Positions 1 to 8,114 of a stretch of DNA of 64,000 nucleotides are shown in pieces. The first letter of the stretch is position 1. Each line of letters starts with the position of its first letter. The position numbers and the translations under genes were made by a program. The notes under the pieces are model-generated. The model ran no database searches and had not been told where the DNA came from. It saw only the letters and a list, made by a program, of their open reading frames with translations. Source of the DNA: Nonomuraea aridisoli (GTDB lineage: Bacteria; Actinomycetota; Actinomycetes; Streptosporangiales; Streptosporangiaceae); contig NZ_POUD01000008.1 in the NCBI RefSeq assembly GCF_003236395.1, positions 1-64,000 on the forward strand, read 5' to 3'.

Positions 1-822
1 GCCCACCACGTATTCGGGACGGAACCGCCCGCTCCGCACCCACTGGTCGGCCCACGCCCACCCGTGGGCGCTGAACAGCCGCGCCAGCTCCTTGTAGGCG
101 AGCAGCGGCTTGACGGCCGGATGGTCGACGCGCTTGAGCTCCCACGACCGGGTCGTCTTCAGCGCCACCCCCGCGCCCTTGAACGCCTTGACCAGCTGCT
201 GCACCGAGTCGGGGTTGACCTGGTGGCCGAAGGCCGCCGCCACCTCGTCGGCCAGCGCCTGCAGCTTGGCCGGCCGCATGCCGTGGACCGGGCGCGGCCC
301 GAGCAGCTCGGTGAGCAGCGCGTCGTGCACGTCCCTGCGCCACGGCATGCCCTCGTGGGACATCTCGGCGGCCACCAGCGCGCCGGCCGACTCGGCCGCC
401 ACCAGCAACCGGAACCGGCCAGGCTCGGGCAGCGCCGCGATGCGCCGGAGCTGGTCGGCCAGCACCTCGGCGACCGCCTCCGCGGCGGGCGGCTCGGGCG
501 CGAACAGCGTGCCGGGCGCGCTCGGCTGCTCCTCCGGCACCGGCAGCCCGCGCAGCCGGGCGTGCGCGGCCCTGGCCGAGCGCGGCTCGCCGTGACGGCC
601 CTCGTGGGCGAGCAGCAGGCCCTCGGTCAGCGCGACGTCGTGGCAGCGCGCGACCCGCACCCCCCGCTCCAGCAGCGGCGCGTACGTCTCGCGCGCGTCG
701 GCCCACACCCACCGCGGCCGCTCGGCGGCCTCCAGCTCACGCACGGCCTCGGCGAGATCGGCGGGACGCCGCGGCGTGCCTCCGACCGGCAGCACCGTCT
801 CCCCCGCGACCACGACGTACAC
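1..822 (-). CDS. DNA polymerase I-like bifunctional 3'-5' exonuclease/DNA polymerase (5' part)
   Basis: The reverse strand is open from a GTG at 822 to the window edge, giving 274 codons of the N-terminal part; the C-terminus lies outside. The first ~150 residues are the degenerate exonuclease-like region. From about residue 150 the sequence reads like the thumb and early palm of family A polymerases: RPAKLQALADEVA, then KTTRSWELKRVDHPAVKPL, and near the edge RSGRFRPEYVVG. This layout matches the actinobacterial stand-alone protein annotated as bifunctional 3'-5' exonuclease/DNA polymerase, a PolA relative without the 5'-3' nuclease domain. Catalytic palm aspartates are not visible, so activity cannot be judged. 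No ATG is available near the start. It lies 34 bp downstream of the metallophosphoesterase gene on the same strand and could share its transcript. Confidence 0.8.
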   Translation of the reverse strand, partial: MYVVVAGETVLPVGGTPRRPADLAEAVRELEAAERPRWVWADARETYAPLLERGVRVARCHDVALTEGLLLAHEGRHGEPRSARAAHARLRGLPVPEEQPSAPGTLFAPEPPAAEAVAEVLADQLRRIAALPEPGRFRLLVAAESAGALVAAEMSHEGMPWRRDVHDALLTELLGPRPVHGMRPAKLQALADEVAAAFGHQVNPDSVQQLVKAFKGAGVALKTTRSWELKRVDHPAVKPLLAYKELARLFSAHGWAWADQWVRSGRFRPEYVVG

Positions 823-855
823 GTGTCCAGGGTGCCAAACGGCACCGACAGAAAC

Positions 856-2370
856 TCAGGCGAGGCTGATGCGGACCTCGTCCTCCAGCGGCGGGTCGAG
901 CTCCTGGGCCAGGCAGCCGGTGGCGCCGAAGCACCGCAGGGTCAGCTCCCGCGGGGTGACCGTGACGTGCAGGAACTGCTTGAAGAACGGCGGCGTGTCC
1001 CAGTCGGACAACTCCGACAGGTAGCGGTGGAACACCCGGTCGACCGGCAGCCGCAGCGGCCACGGCCAGGCCCCGAGCAGCCGCGCCGCCCACCGCATCC
1101 GCCGGGTGACCGTGACCGGGCCCTGCGGGGTGCGCACCGGTTCGTTCCTGATCTGCTCCGACATGATGCAGGCCGCCTCGGCGGGGGTCAGGTAGAGCCA
1201 CTTCATCCGCAGCCGTTTGGCGTACAGCTGGCTGTAGAACGACAGCGAGTCGCCGCGCAGCGGGTAGCAGCGGAAGTCGTCCTCGTGCACGCCGCCGACG
1301 TCCACGCGGCGGATGGTGTGCGTGGCGTGCATGAACGCCCCGCCGCCGCCGGTGACGACGTACTGGATGACGCGGTCGCCGACCTTGACCGGATAACGCT
1401 GGTAGTTGTGCACGTCTCCGCCGATGGCCGCGACGTACCGGTGCGCCGGGTCGCGCACGATGTCGTCGATCGTGCCGCCCTCCTCCAGCGGCGACGGTTT
1501 GTAGGCGTTGGCGGTGTAGATGGGTTTCCCGGTCACCAGGATCTTGGGGCGCGGATCCCGCGAGACCCGCCGCAGCCAGGCCGTCTGGTCGCGGTCGATG
1601 ACGTTCCTGATGCCGGTGTCGACCCCTACGACCAGCAGGTCGTCGCTCTCGATCACCCAGTACGGCCCCGGCTGCGTCGCCTGCTGGGTGGGCTTGCCGC
1701 GCATCGAGCGCGCCTCGGCCAGCCGGGCCTCGTCGATCGTCTCCGGCCTGCGCCACAGCAGCCCGCGCAGCCCGCGGTCGGGCTTGGGCTTGAGCGGGGG
1801 CGCGTCGCAGAAGACCCGCATGAACCCGCCGAGCCCGTCGTACCAGTCGTGGTTGCCGGGGATGGCGTAGATGGGGGCGTCGTAGTCCTTGTACGGGCGG
1901 AAGAACTTGTCGCCGTACTCGTTGCCCGATCCCGTCGGATAGATGACGTCGCTCGCGATGATCGCGAACGACGTCTGTTCCCCCATTTTCAGCATTCCGG
2001 GGACGACGGCGTACTGGGAGGCGTCGCCTTCGCCGGTGTCACCCAGCAAGAGGAAACTGAAATTTCCCTCGACGGGTGGCTTGATGCGAAATTCCGGATC
2101 TATCCCGCGGGCTTTCTGGGACTCCACCCACCGCGCCCGCACCTGACCCGAAGGATCTCCGAACAGCCCCGCGAGAACCTCGTTCCTCGACCGCCAGAGC
2201 GTGCGCGGATTGAGCCACGAGAAGCCCCGTTTGTCGGGTCTGAGCTGGGCGAACGTACCGGTCTGGGCACAGGCCCACCCCGCCCCCTCCTCCGACACCC
2301 GGGACGAGAGCTGCTTTCCCCGTTCAGCCGCGACTTCCACCATGACCACATCTTTACCGTGATCTACCAA
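856..2370 (-). CDS. Calcineurin-like metallophosphoesterase
   Basis: A 504-residue protein with the classic dinuclear-metal phosphoesterase motifs in order: GDTGEGD (about 110-116), SDVIYPTG (about 140), GNHDWYD (about 172) and GGDVHNYQRY (about 318). These supply the Asp, Asn and His metal ligands. The ~100 residues ahead of the first motif and the ~180 after the last belong to a long actinobacterial subgroup. No signal peptide or membrane segment is seen, so it is probably cytoplasmic; the substrate is unknown. The start chosen is TTG at 2370, which has AAGGTG about 6 nt upstream; ATG at 2343 is a reasonable alternative. The opposite strand carries a long open frame that is a composition artefact. 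Confidence 0.87.
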   Translation of the reverse strand: MVDHGKDVVMVEVAAERGKQLSSRVSEEGAGWACAQTGTFAQLRPDKRGFSWLNPRTLWRSRNEVLAGLFGDPSGQVRARWVESQKARGIDPEFRIKPPVEGNFSFLLLGDTGEGDASQYAVVPGMLKMGEQTSFAIIASDVIYPTGSGNEYGDKFFRPYKDYDAPIYAIPGNHDWYDGLGGFMRVFCDAPPLKPKPDRGLRGLLWRRPETIDEARLAEARSMRGKPTQQATQPGPYWVIESDDLLVVGVDTGIRNVIDRDQTAWLRRVSRDPRPKILVTGKPIYTANAYKPSPLEEGGTIDDIVRDPAHRYVAAIGGDVHNYQRYPVKVGDRVIQYVVTGGGGAFMHATHTIRRVDVGGVHEDDFRCYPLRGDSLSFYSQLYAKRLRMKWLYLTPAEAACIMSEQIRNEPVRTPQGPVTVTRRMRWAARLLGAWPWPLRLPVDRVFHRYLSELSDWDTPPFFKQFLHVTVTPRELTLRCFGATGCLAQELDPPLEDEVRISLA

Positions 2371-2472
2371 TCACGCACCTTGAACGCTCCGTACCGCCGA
2401 GAACACAGAAGGTGTTTCATGGTGTAGCCTCATCCCCCCAAGCAAGCGGTTGGGCCGCCGAGGGAGGCTCCC

Positions 2473-2886
2473 ATGATCCGTAAAGGCTCGGACGACGCGA
2501 CGCGCAAGGGCACCTCCGACGTGGAGGCCATCGAGGGATTGCTGGCGTTCGCGGCGAACCGGCCGCGATGGGGCGGCTCCTCGGCGATCAAGAGCGCCAG
2601 TGAGGCGGTGGCGCGCAGCCGGGCGCTGTTCAGGGAGTCCCCCGCCGAGCACACGGCGCTGCTGGCCCGCTGCCTGCGCACCAGCGCCGGGCTCCTGCTC
2701 GGCCGCGGCCGCGCCACGGAGGCGCTGCCCCTCGCCCAGGAGGCGGTGGCGCTCACCCGTTCGATCGGCGGCGCCCCCCTGGTCATGGCCCTGGGCCGCC
2801 TGGCCGAAGCCCTCGACGCGCTCAACCGCCACGCCGAGGCCGCCGCCGCGCTGGCCGAGGCCGAGTCCGTCGCCCGATCCGACTGA
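2473..2886 (+). CDS. Small tetratricopeptide-like helical protein
   Basis: A 137-residue, alanine-rich, all-helical protein. The middle reads like two TPR-type helix pairs (AVARSRALFRESPAEHTALLARCLRTS, then RATEALPLAQEAVALTRSIGGAPLVMAL), followed by a third partial pair with Leu/Ala spacing at the C-terminus. Such short TPR modules usually act as protein-binding adaptors; no enzymatic motif is present. The ATG follows GGGAGG at good spacing, which supports the start. It is transcribed away from the metallophosphoesterase and converges on the alkyl-DHAP synthase-like gene. The partner is unknown. Confidence 0.65.
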   Translation: MIRKGSDDATRKGTSDVEAIEGLLAFAANRPRWGGSSAIKSASEAVARSRALFRESPAEHTALLARCLRTSAGLLLGRGRATEALPLAQEAVALTRSIGGAPLVMALGRLAEALDALNRHAEAAAALAEAESVARSD

Positions 2887-2940
2887 CCCGCCGGACCGGC
2901 TCCGCCGGAATCCCACTCCCTCCCCGGAGGCCGCGGGCGG

Positions 2941-4506
2941 TCAGTCCTGAGGGACGAGGGCGCCGGGGTTGAGGATGCCGGCGGGGTCGAGCTCAGCCTT
3001 CACGGCGCGCAGCACGGCGGCGCCCAACGGGCCGATCTCCGTGGCGTAGGCGTCGCGGTGGTCGCGGCCGACGCCGTGGTGGTGGCTGATCGTGCCGCCC
3101 GCCGCCACGATCGCCGCGTTGACCTCCGCCTTGGCGCGGGCCCACTGCGCGACGGGGTCGGCGTCCCGCGGGGTGACGACGGTGAAGTAGAGCGAGGCAC
3201 CGGTCTCGTACACGTGCGAGACGTGGCACATGACGAGCGGCGAGCCGAGCGCGCCGAGCAGCGCCAGGCGCACGGCGTCGTAGAGCCGGGGCAGGTTCGA
3301 CCAGAAGCCGGCCGTCTCCAGCGTCTCGACGGTGGCTCCGGCGGCGAGCAGCGAGTCGCGCAGGTACGGCGCCGAGAAACGTCCGTGCTCCCATGCCTCG
3401 CCCGGTCCGGCGCCCAGCGGCCGCCCGCCCGACCGCGCCAGCACGGCGGAGGCGGCGGCGTGCCGGGCCCCCACCCGCTCGCCCTCGTACCCGGCGATCA
3501 GCAGGCTCCCGCTGGAGCCGGTCGAACCGATCTCCTCCGGGCTGGACAGGCCGATCAGGGTCTCGGTCTCGTCGGAGAGCCGCAGCACCGTGGGGAGCGG
3601 GCCGTCCTGGGCGAGCGCCCGCACGGCCGCCGTCCCCTCCGCGAACGACGCGAACCGCCACCCCTCGTAGCGCCGCTCGGCCGGCGCCCGCCGCACGCGC
3701 AGCCGCAGCGACGTGATCACCCCGAACGCGCCCTCCGAGCCGAGGACGAGCTGGCGCAGGTCGGGCCCGGCCGCCGATTTGGGAGCGCGGCCGAGCTCCA
3801 GGGTGCCGGCCGGGGCCGCCAGGGTGAGGCCGACGACCATGTCGTCGAAGCGCCCGTACCCGGCGGAGGCCTGCCCGCTGGAGCGGGCCGCCGCGAAGCC
3901 GCCGAGCGTGGCGTACTCGAAGGACTGCGGGAAGTGCCCCAGGGTGAGGCCGTGCGCGGCGAGCAGCCGCTCGGCGTCGGGCGCGCGCACGCCCGGCTCG
4001 AACTCGGCGACCCTCGACTCGGCGTCCACCGACCGCAGCCGGTCGAGCCGCCGCAGGTCGAGCGCGACGACCCCGGCGAAGCCGTCCCGGGCGGCGGCGA
4101 GCCCGCCGACGACCGAGGTGCCGCCGCCGAACGGCACCACCGCGATCCGCTCGCGCGAGCACAGCCGCAGCAGCTCGGCCACCTCGTCGTGCGAGCCGGG
4201 CAGCACCACCGCGTCGGGCGCGTCAGAGCCGTCCCCCGCGCGCATGCGCAGCAGGTCGGGGGTGGACTTGCCGCGCGTGCGGCGCAGGCGGTCCTCGTGG
4301 CCGGTCAGCACGTGCCCCTCGCCGACGACCTCGGTGAGCGCCTTCAGCAGGGGCTCGCGGAGGGCGACCGGCGGGAGCCGTACCGACTCCAGTGTGGCGG
4401 CGGGGGCCTGCGGGGCGCGCACGCCGAGCAGGTCGCGCAGCAGCCCGCGCACCGATTCCGGCAGCTCACGGGCCTGGGCGGGGTCGCCCCAGCCGGACCA
4501 CAGCAT
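2941..4506 (-). CDS. FAD-linked oxidase, alkyldihydroxyacetonephosphate synthase-like
   Basis: A 521-residue flavoprotein of the vanillyl-alcohol-oxidase fold. The N-terminal FAD-binding half carries VVPFGGGTSVVGGL, the pyrophosphate-binding loop of this family. The C-terminal cap ends with a His-rich active-site block (TISHHHGVGRDHRDAY) typical of alkyl-DHAP synthases and related FAD-binding oxidoreductases. Eukaryotic homologues exchange the acyl chain of acyl-DHAP for a fatty alcohol to make ether lipids; in actinobacteria the substrate is often unproven. The divergent tetR-glpD pair supports a glycerol-phosphate role. The start is ATG at 4506 because GGAGA sits about 5 nt upstream; GTG at 4521 is in frame but has no such site and would take in part of the putative operator. 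Confidence 0.85.
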   Translation of the reverse strand: MLWSGWGDPAQARELPESVRGLLRDLLGVRAPQAPAATLESVRLPPVALREPLLKALTEVVGEGHVLTGHEDRLRRTRGKSTPDLLRMRAGDGSDAPDAVVLPGSHDEVAELLRLCSRERIAVVPFGGGTSVVGGLAAARDGFAGVVALDLRRLDRLRSVDAESRVAEFEPGVRAPDAERLLAAHGLTLGHFPQSFEYATLGGFAAARSSGQASAGYGRFDDMVVGLTLAAPAGTLELGRAPKSAAGPDLRQLVLGSEGAFGVITSLRLRVRRAPAERRYEGWRFASFAEGTAAVRALAQDGPLPTVLRLSDETETLIGLSSPEEIGSTGSSGSLLIAGYEGERVGARHAAASAVLARSGGRPLGAGPGEAWEHGRFSAPYLRDSLLAAGATVETLETAGFWSNLPRLYDAVRLALLGALGSPLVMCHVSHVYETGASLYFTVVTPRDADPVAQWARAKAEVNAAIVAAGGTISHHHGVGRDHRDAYATEIGPLGAAVLRAVKAELDPAGILNPGALVPQD

Positions 4507-4516
4507 GGGTTCTCCA

Positions 4517-4556
4517 GTCACCCTTACACTGTGACATATGGCGTCGATTCGTCACA
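4517..4556. promoter_or_regulatory. Putative TetR operator with three GTCAC/GTGAC half-sites
   Basis: The divergent gap holds GTCAC at 4517-4521, GTGAC at 4531-4535 and GTCAC at 4551-4555. The first two form an inverted repeat with a 9-nt spacer; the last two form TGTGAC-N15-GTCACA, which spans the tetR start codon. Such placement would let the regulator block its own gene and the flavoprotein gene together. This is inference from symmetry and position only. Confidence 0.5.
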
Positions 4557-5047
4557 ATGAGGGCGTCCTGGACGCGGCCCGCGACTGCGTGCTGGCCTAC
4601 GGCGTGCGCAGGACGACGCTCACCGACGTGGCCCGCCGCGCCGGGGTGTCGCGGATGACGCTCTACCGCCGCTGGCCCGACGTGCGCTCCCTGGTCGCCG
4701 ACGTGATGACCAGGGAGTGGGTGCGCGTGGTGGCCGGGCTCGACCTGTCCGACCCGGTGCGCGCGGTCGTGACGGGCGTGCGTGAGCTGCGCGCCCATCC
4801 GCTGTGGCGCAAGATCGTGGAGGCCGACCCCGAGCTGCTGCTGCCGTACCTGCTGCGGCGCCGCGGCGCCGCCCACGACGCCATGCTCGGCCTGCTGGAG
4901 GGCACCGTCGGCGACGCGCGCAAGGCCAGGGCGGTGCTGCTGGTCGCCCAGTCGTTCCTGCTGTCGGCGCCCACGATGCTGGATCCCGTCACCATGGACG
5001 AGCTCGACGCCGAGCTCACCGCCCTCCTGGAGGCCTACCTTGGATAG
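4538..5047 (+). CDS. TetR-family transcriptional regulator
   Basis: A 169-residue repressor. Residues ~6-50 form the TetR helix-turn-helix, with the signature TLTDVARRAGVSRMTLYRRWPD; the rest is a helical ligand-binding and dimerisation domain of unknown ligand. No Shine-Dalgarno sequence precedes the ATG, and the gap to the divergent flavoprotein start is only 31 bp, so a very short or leaderless message is likely. Its stop overlaps the glpD start, so the two are translationally coupled. Context suggests it senses a glycerol-phosphate or lipid signal and controls glpD and the divergent oxidase. Confidence 0.88.
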   Translation: MASIRHNEGVLDAARDCVLAYGVRRTTLTDVARRAGVSRMTLYRRWPDVRSLVADVMTREWVRVVAGLDLSDPVRAVVTGVRELRAHPLWRKIVEADPELLLPYLLRRRGAAHDAMLGLLEGTVGDARKARAVLLVAQSFLLSAPTMLDPVTMDELDAELTALLEAYLG

Positions 5048-6548
5048 CTCGCTGAACGCCGCCCGACGCTCCCGCGAGCTGCTCCGGGTCTCCGGGGAAC
5101 AGCTCGACGTGCTGGTGGTCGGCCTGGGCGCGACCGGCGCGGGCGCGGCGCTGGACGCCGCCTCCCGCGGTCTGCGGGTGGCCGCGATCGACGCGCACGA
5201 CCTCGCCTTCGGCACCTCGCGGTGGAGCTCGAAGCTGGTCCACGGCGGCCTGCGCTACCTCGCCAAGGGACAGGTCGGCGTCGCGTACGAGAGCGCGGTC
5301 GAGCGCGGGATCCTGCTGCGCCGCACGGCGCCGCACCTGGCCAGGGCGCACCCGTACGCGCTGCCGCTGACCCCGGCCGTCTCCCGGCGGCAGGCGGCGC
5401 TCGTGATGGCCGGCTACCGGATCGGCGACGGGCTGCGCGCGGCCGCCCGCACGCCGCGCCGCCTGCTGCCCGGCCCCACGACGCTGAACGCCGCCCGCGC
5501 GCACACCCTCGCGCCCGTGCTCAAGCAGGACGGGCTGCGCGGCGCGCTGCTGTCCTGGGACGGCCGGCTGCTCGACGACGCCCGCCTGGTGGTGGCGATC
5601 GCGCGCACCGCCGCCGCGCACGGCGCGTACGTGCTGACCCGCTGCCGCGCCCTGCGGCTGACGGGGCGGGGCGCGGACGTCCGCGACGAGCTGACCGGCG
5701 AGGAGTTCACCGTCCGGGCCAAGGTCGTGATCAACGCCGCCGGGGTGTGGGCGGACGCCCTCGACCCCCAGGTACGGCTGCGGCCGTCCCGCGGCACCCA
5801 CCTGGTCCTGGCGCCCGGCGCGCTGCCGGGCCTGATCGCGGGCCTGCACGTGCCGATTCCCGGCGAGGTCAACCGGTTCGCCCTGGTGCTCCCGCAACGC
5901 GACGGCCGCGTCCACGTCGGGCTGACGGACGAGCCGGTGGACGGGCCGGTGCCCGACGTCCCCGAGGCGCCCGAGGAGGACGTCAGAACGCTTCTGGAGG
6001 TGCTGAACGGGGTTCTTGAGACTCCGGTGACCCGGGAGGCGGTCGCGGGCGCCTACGCGGGCCTCAGGCCCCTTCTGGCGGCCGACGGGCGGACGGCCGA
6101 CCTGTCCCGCCGGCACGCCGTCCTCGCGGGCGACCGTGCGGACGCCCGTGTCGTCACCGTCGTCGGAGGGAAGCTCACGACCTATCGCCGCATGGCCGAG
6201 GACGCGGTGGACCGGGCGGTCGCGCTGGCGGGCCTGCGGGCCGGGCGGTGCCGCACGCGGAGGATCCCGCTGACCGGCGCGGGCCCGCAGCCGCCTGGCG
6301 TGCCGGCCCGCCTGACCGAGCGGTACGGCTCCGAGGCCGCGGCCGCGTACGAGCTCGTCAAGGCGCACCCCCGGGAGGTCGGGCTCGGCCTGACGGAGGG
6401 CGACCTGCTCTGGTCGGTGCTGCACGAGGGCGCGCTCGACGCGGACGACCTGCTGGACCGGCGGACCAGGATCGGCCTGGTCGAGCAGGACAGAGAGCGT
6501 GCGCTCGCCGCGACACGGGACGTGCTGGACCGAACACCCCGCCGCTGA
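5040..6548 (+). CDS. glpD: Glycerol-3-phosphate dehydrogenase, FAD-dependent
   Basis: A 502-residue flavoprotein that oxidises sn-glycerol 3-phosphate to DHAP and passes electrons to the respiratory chain at the membrane. The N-terminal Rossmann motif is VLVVGLGATGAGAALDAAS (about residues 24-42), followed by the GlpD signature SSKLVHGGLRYL. NAAGVWAD and VVGGKLTTYR in the second half belong to the same fold, and the C-terminal ~120 residues match the helical DAO_C domain. The start is TTG at 5040, overlapping the last codons of tetR; an upstream extension would run through tetR in another frame. Together with the alkyl-DHAP synthase-like oxidase it defines a glycerophosphate locus. Confidence 0.92.
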   Translation: MDSSLNAARRSRELLRVSGEQLDVLVVGLGATGAGAALDAASRGLRVAAIDAHDLAFGTSRWSSKLVHGGLRYLAKGQVGVAYESAVERGILLRRTAPHLARAHPYALPLTPAVSRRQAALVMAGYRIGDGLRAAARTPRRLLPGPTTLNAARAHTLAPVLKQDGLRGALLSWDGRLLDDARLVVAIARTAAAHGAYVLTRCRALRLTGRGADVRDELTGEEFTVRAKVVINAAGVWADALDPQVRLRPSRGTHLVLAPGALPGLIAGLHVPIPGEVNRFALVLPQRDGRVHVGLTDEPVDGPVPDVPEAPEEDVRTLLEVLNGVLETPVTREAVAGAYAGLRPLLAADGRTADLSRRHAVLAGDRADARVVTVVGGKLTTYRRMAEDAVDRAVALAGLRAGRCRTRRIPLTGAGPQPPGVPARLTERYGSEAAAAYELVKAHPREVGLGLTEGDLLWSVLHEGALDADDLLDRRTRIGLVEQDRERALAATRDVLDRTPRR

Positions 6549-6561
6549 GGCCCCGCAACCG

Positions 6562-6580
6562 TTAGGTTAGTCTTACCTAA
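6562..6580. promoter_or_regulatory. IdeR/DtxR-type iron box
   Basis: The 19-bp sequence TTAGGTTAGTCTTACCTAA is a near-perfect dyad and, compared with the IdeR consensus I recall (TTAGGTTAGGCTAACCTAA), differs at two central positions. It lies 28 bp upstream of the sucrase/ferredoxin-like gene, where iron-loaded IdeR/DmdR would block transcription. Iron control is inferred from the motif. Confidence 0.88.
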
Positions 6581-6608
6581 GCTCAATCGGGGGGAAGGGG
6601 TAGGAGCG

Positions 6609-7523
6609 TTGGCGAGGGGCTGCGACCACCCGGCAGGCTGCCACACCGGCGCGGTGCCCACGATGGCCAGCGCCACCGTGGGGGCCAGGCTGTGGCTGCT
6701 CATCGAGTACCCCGGGCCGTGGCCGTCTCACCTGGAGAGCCTCGCGCTCCCCGGGCCGATCTCCGAGCTCGTCCGGCGGGCCCTCGACCGCGGCATCAGA
6801 CCGCAGCTGATCCGCCGCCCGGGAAGGCGCACCCGCCCGCGGGATCAGGGTCTCCATGTGCTAGTGGCCTACGCGGCCGGCGAGAGCCCCTGGTTGGCGC
6901 GCGGCGTCGTCGCAGGTCCGGACGATCTTGACCTCGACGCGCTGGTGGCCGGAGTGGTCCCGGAGTCCTGCATACTGGAAGACGAGCCGGTATTTCTGGT
7001 CTGCACGCACGCCAAGCGCAATGCGTGCTGCGCCCGCATTGGACTACCCCTCGCTCGGTCCCTGGCCGAAAAGCTGCCGGACAGAGTGTGGGAAACGTCA
7101 CACGTCGGCGGCGATCGCTACGCCGCCAACCTCGTGTGCTTGCCACACGGAATTTTCTACGGCAGCATGTCTCAGGCTGCTGCACTGACAGCGGCTAACG
7201 CGTACCGGTCGGGCGAGGTCATCCTCGACCGCTACCGGGGACGCGCAGGCATCCCTGAGCCATCGCAAGCCGCGGAGCACTTCGCCCGAGTTCATACGGG
7301 AGAACGCTCCGTCGGAGCAGTGGCCGTGGAATCCTCGAGGTCGGACGGCGACGTCACCGAAGCCATCGTGCGCTGCGGCGACGTCCGGTTCCAAGTTGTG
7401 GTCGAGCCATCGGCGTTCACACCGCCGTGTGGTACGGCTTGCGCCGAGACGATCACGACTTACCGGCTGGTTTCGCTGGACAGGCTCGCGCCTGTGCAGT
7501 ACGCCACGCCCGCTCTCACCTGA
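6609..7523 (+). CDS. Sucrase/ferredoxin-like (Suc_Fer) thioredoxin-fold protein
   Basis: A 304-residue protein of the Suc_Fer/Apd1 family: a thioredoxin-like fold, iron-sulfur binding in characterised relatives. Family landmarks are WLLIEYPGPWP near residue 32, VCTHAKRNACCARIG near 137 and the late block YAANLVCLPHGIFYG. Cysteines in the CTH...CC block are the obvious cluster ligand candidates. The start is TTG at 6609, which keeps an N-terminal Cys-containing stretch typical of the family; GTG 6654 or ATG 6663 are shorter options. The iron box just upstream suggests expression under iron starvation, fitting a redox role such as ferric siderophore reduction, though that substrate is inference. 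Confidence 0.85.
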   Translation: MARGCDHPAGCHTGAVPTMASATVGARLWLLIEYPGPWPSHLESLALPGPISELVRRALDRGIRPQLIRRPGRRTRPRDQGLHVLVAYAAGESPWLARGVVAGPDDLDLDALVAGVVPESCILEDEPVFLVCTHAKRNACCARIGLPLARSLAEKLPDRVWETSHVGGDRYAANLVCLPHGIFYGSMSQAAALTAANAYRSGEVILDRYRGRAGIPEPSQAAEHFARVHTGERSVGAVAVESSRSDGDVTEAIVRCGDVRFQVVVEPSAFTPPCGTACAETITTYRLVSLDRLAPVQYATPALT

Positions 7524-7623
7524 CCAGGGAACATCACGGCCCGACCTTGCGTTGGAACAGTGACGCCAAAAGCGTCCAATGCGGCTCAATTACCGAAATA
7601 CCTCTCACGAAGGTGGTTTTCTC

Positions 7624-7935
7624 ATGTCTCAGGTACGTCGGCAGCTCGCCCGCCCGCGCCCCAGCTGGGGTTGGCAGGATGATGCCGCGTGCCGGGGTGA
7701 GGACCTCGTGCTCTTCTTCGGCCCCGATGGGGAGCGGCAGCCCGAGCGTGACGTACGTGAGCGGAAGGCCAAGGCGATCTGCGCCCAGTGCCCCGTCCGC
7801 AACGAGTGCCTTGACTACGCGCTGTCCCGGCCCGAGAAGTACGGCACGTGGGGCGGTCTCAACGAGGACGAGCGCGCCAGCGAGCGTCGCCGTCGCATGC
7901 GCCGCGCGGCCAGCGCCGGCATCTCCGCCGCCTGA
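7624..7935 (+). CDS. WhiB-family iron-sulfur transcription factor
   Basis: A 103-residue WhiB-like protein. Four cysteines at 23, 53, 56 and 62 (spacing C-X29-C-X2-C-X5-C) would bind a [4Fe-4S] cluster; the turn GTWGGL near 74 and the Arg-rich C-terminus ERRRRMRRA are family hallmarks for contact with sigma factor and DNA. The ATG at 7624 is favoured because GAAGGTGG precedes it by about 8 nt; an in-frame ATG at 7579 has no comparable site. A small hairpin, GACGC-caaaa-GCGTC at 7562-7576, lies in the leader. I cannot assign it to a particular Wbl subclass. Confidence 0.93.
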   Translation: MSQVRRQLARPRPSWGWQDDAACRGEDLVLFFGPDGERQPERDVRERKAKAICAQCPVRNECLDYALSRPEKYGTWGGLNEDERASERRRRMRRAASAGISAA

Positions 7936-8062
7936 CACACCCGGCAGCATCACCATCATCGCGTGATCACGCAGTTGTCCCGATGAACCGGAGCCTGGCC
8001 CGCCATGTCCAGGCTCTGGCGAACCCGGTCGGCGCAACTGCCTGATCAGGCCCTTTTCGCGA

Positions 8063-8093
8063 AGCGGCCACCCTTCCTCACGGGGTGGCCGTT
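8063..8093. terminator. Hairpin terminator between whiB and the convergent YbaB gene
   Basis: CGGCCACCC (8065-8073) pairs perfectly with GGGTGGCCG (8083-8091) around a 9-nt loop, with two more weak pairs outside. It lies between two converging genes. No strong T-run follows, as is usual in high-GC actinobacteria. Confidence 0.75.
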
Positions 8094-8114
8094 GTCGTGT
8101 CCGGAGGCGTTCCG

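Noticed and set aside
64-2427. A 787-codon plus-strand open frame over the polymerase and phosphoesterase genes
   Set aside because: It is the antisense of genes with clear catalytic motifs; its product is Arg/Leu/Gly/His-rich with no family features, as expected from high-GC third-base bias.
3058-4560. A 500-codon plus-strand frame opposite the FAD-linked oxidase
   Set aside because: Antisense to a gene with an intact FAD loop and His block; composition is that of a shadow frame.
4782-5039. An upstream extension of glpD
   Set aside because: It runs through tetR in another frame and adds low-complexity Ala/Arg sequence; family length fits the TTG at 5040.
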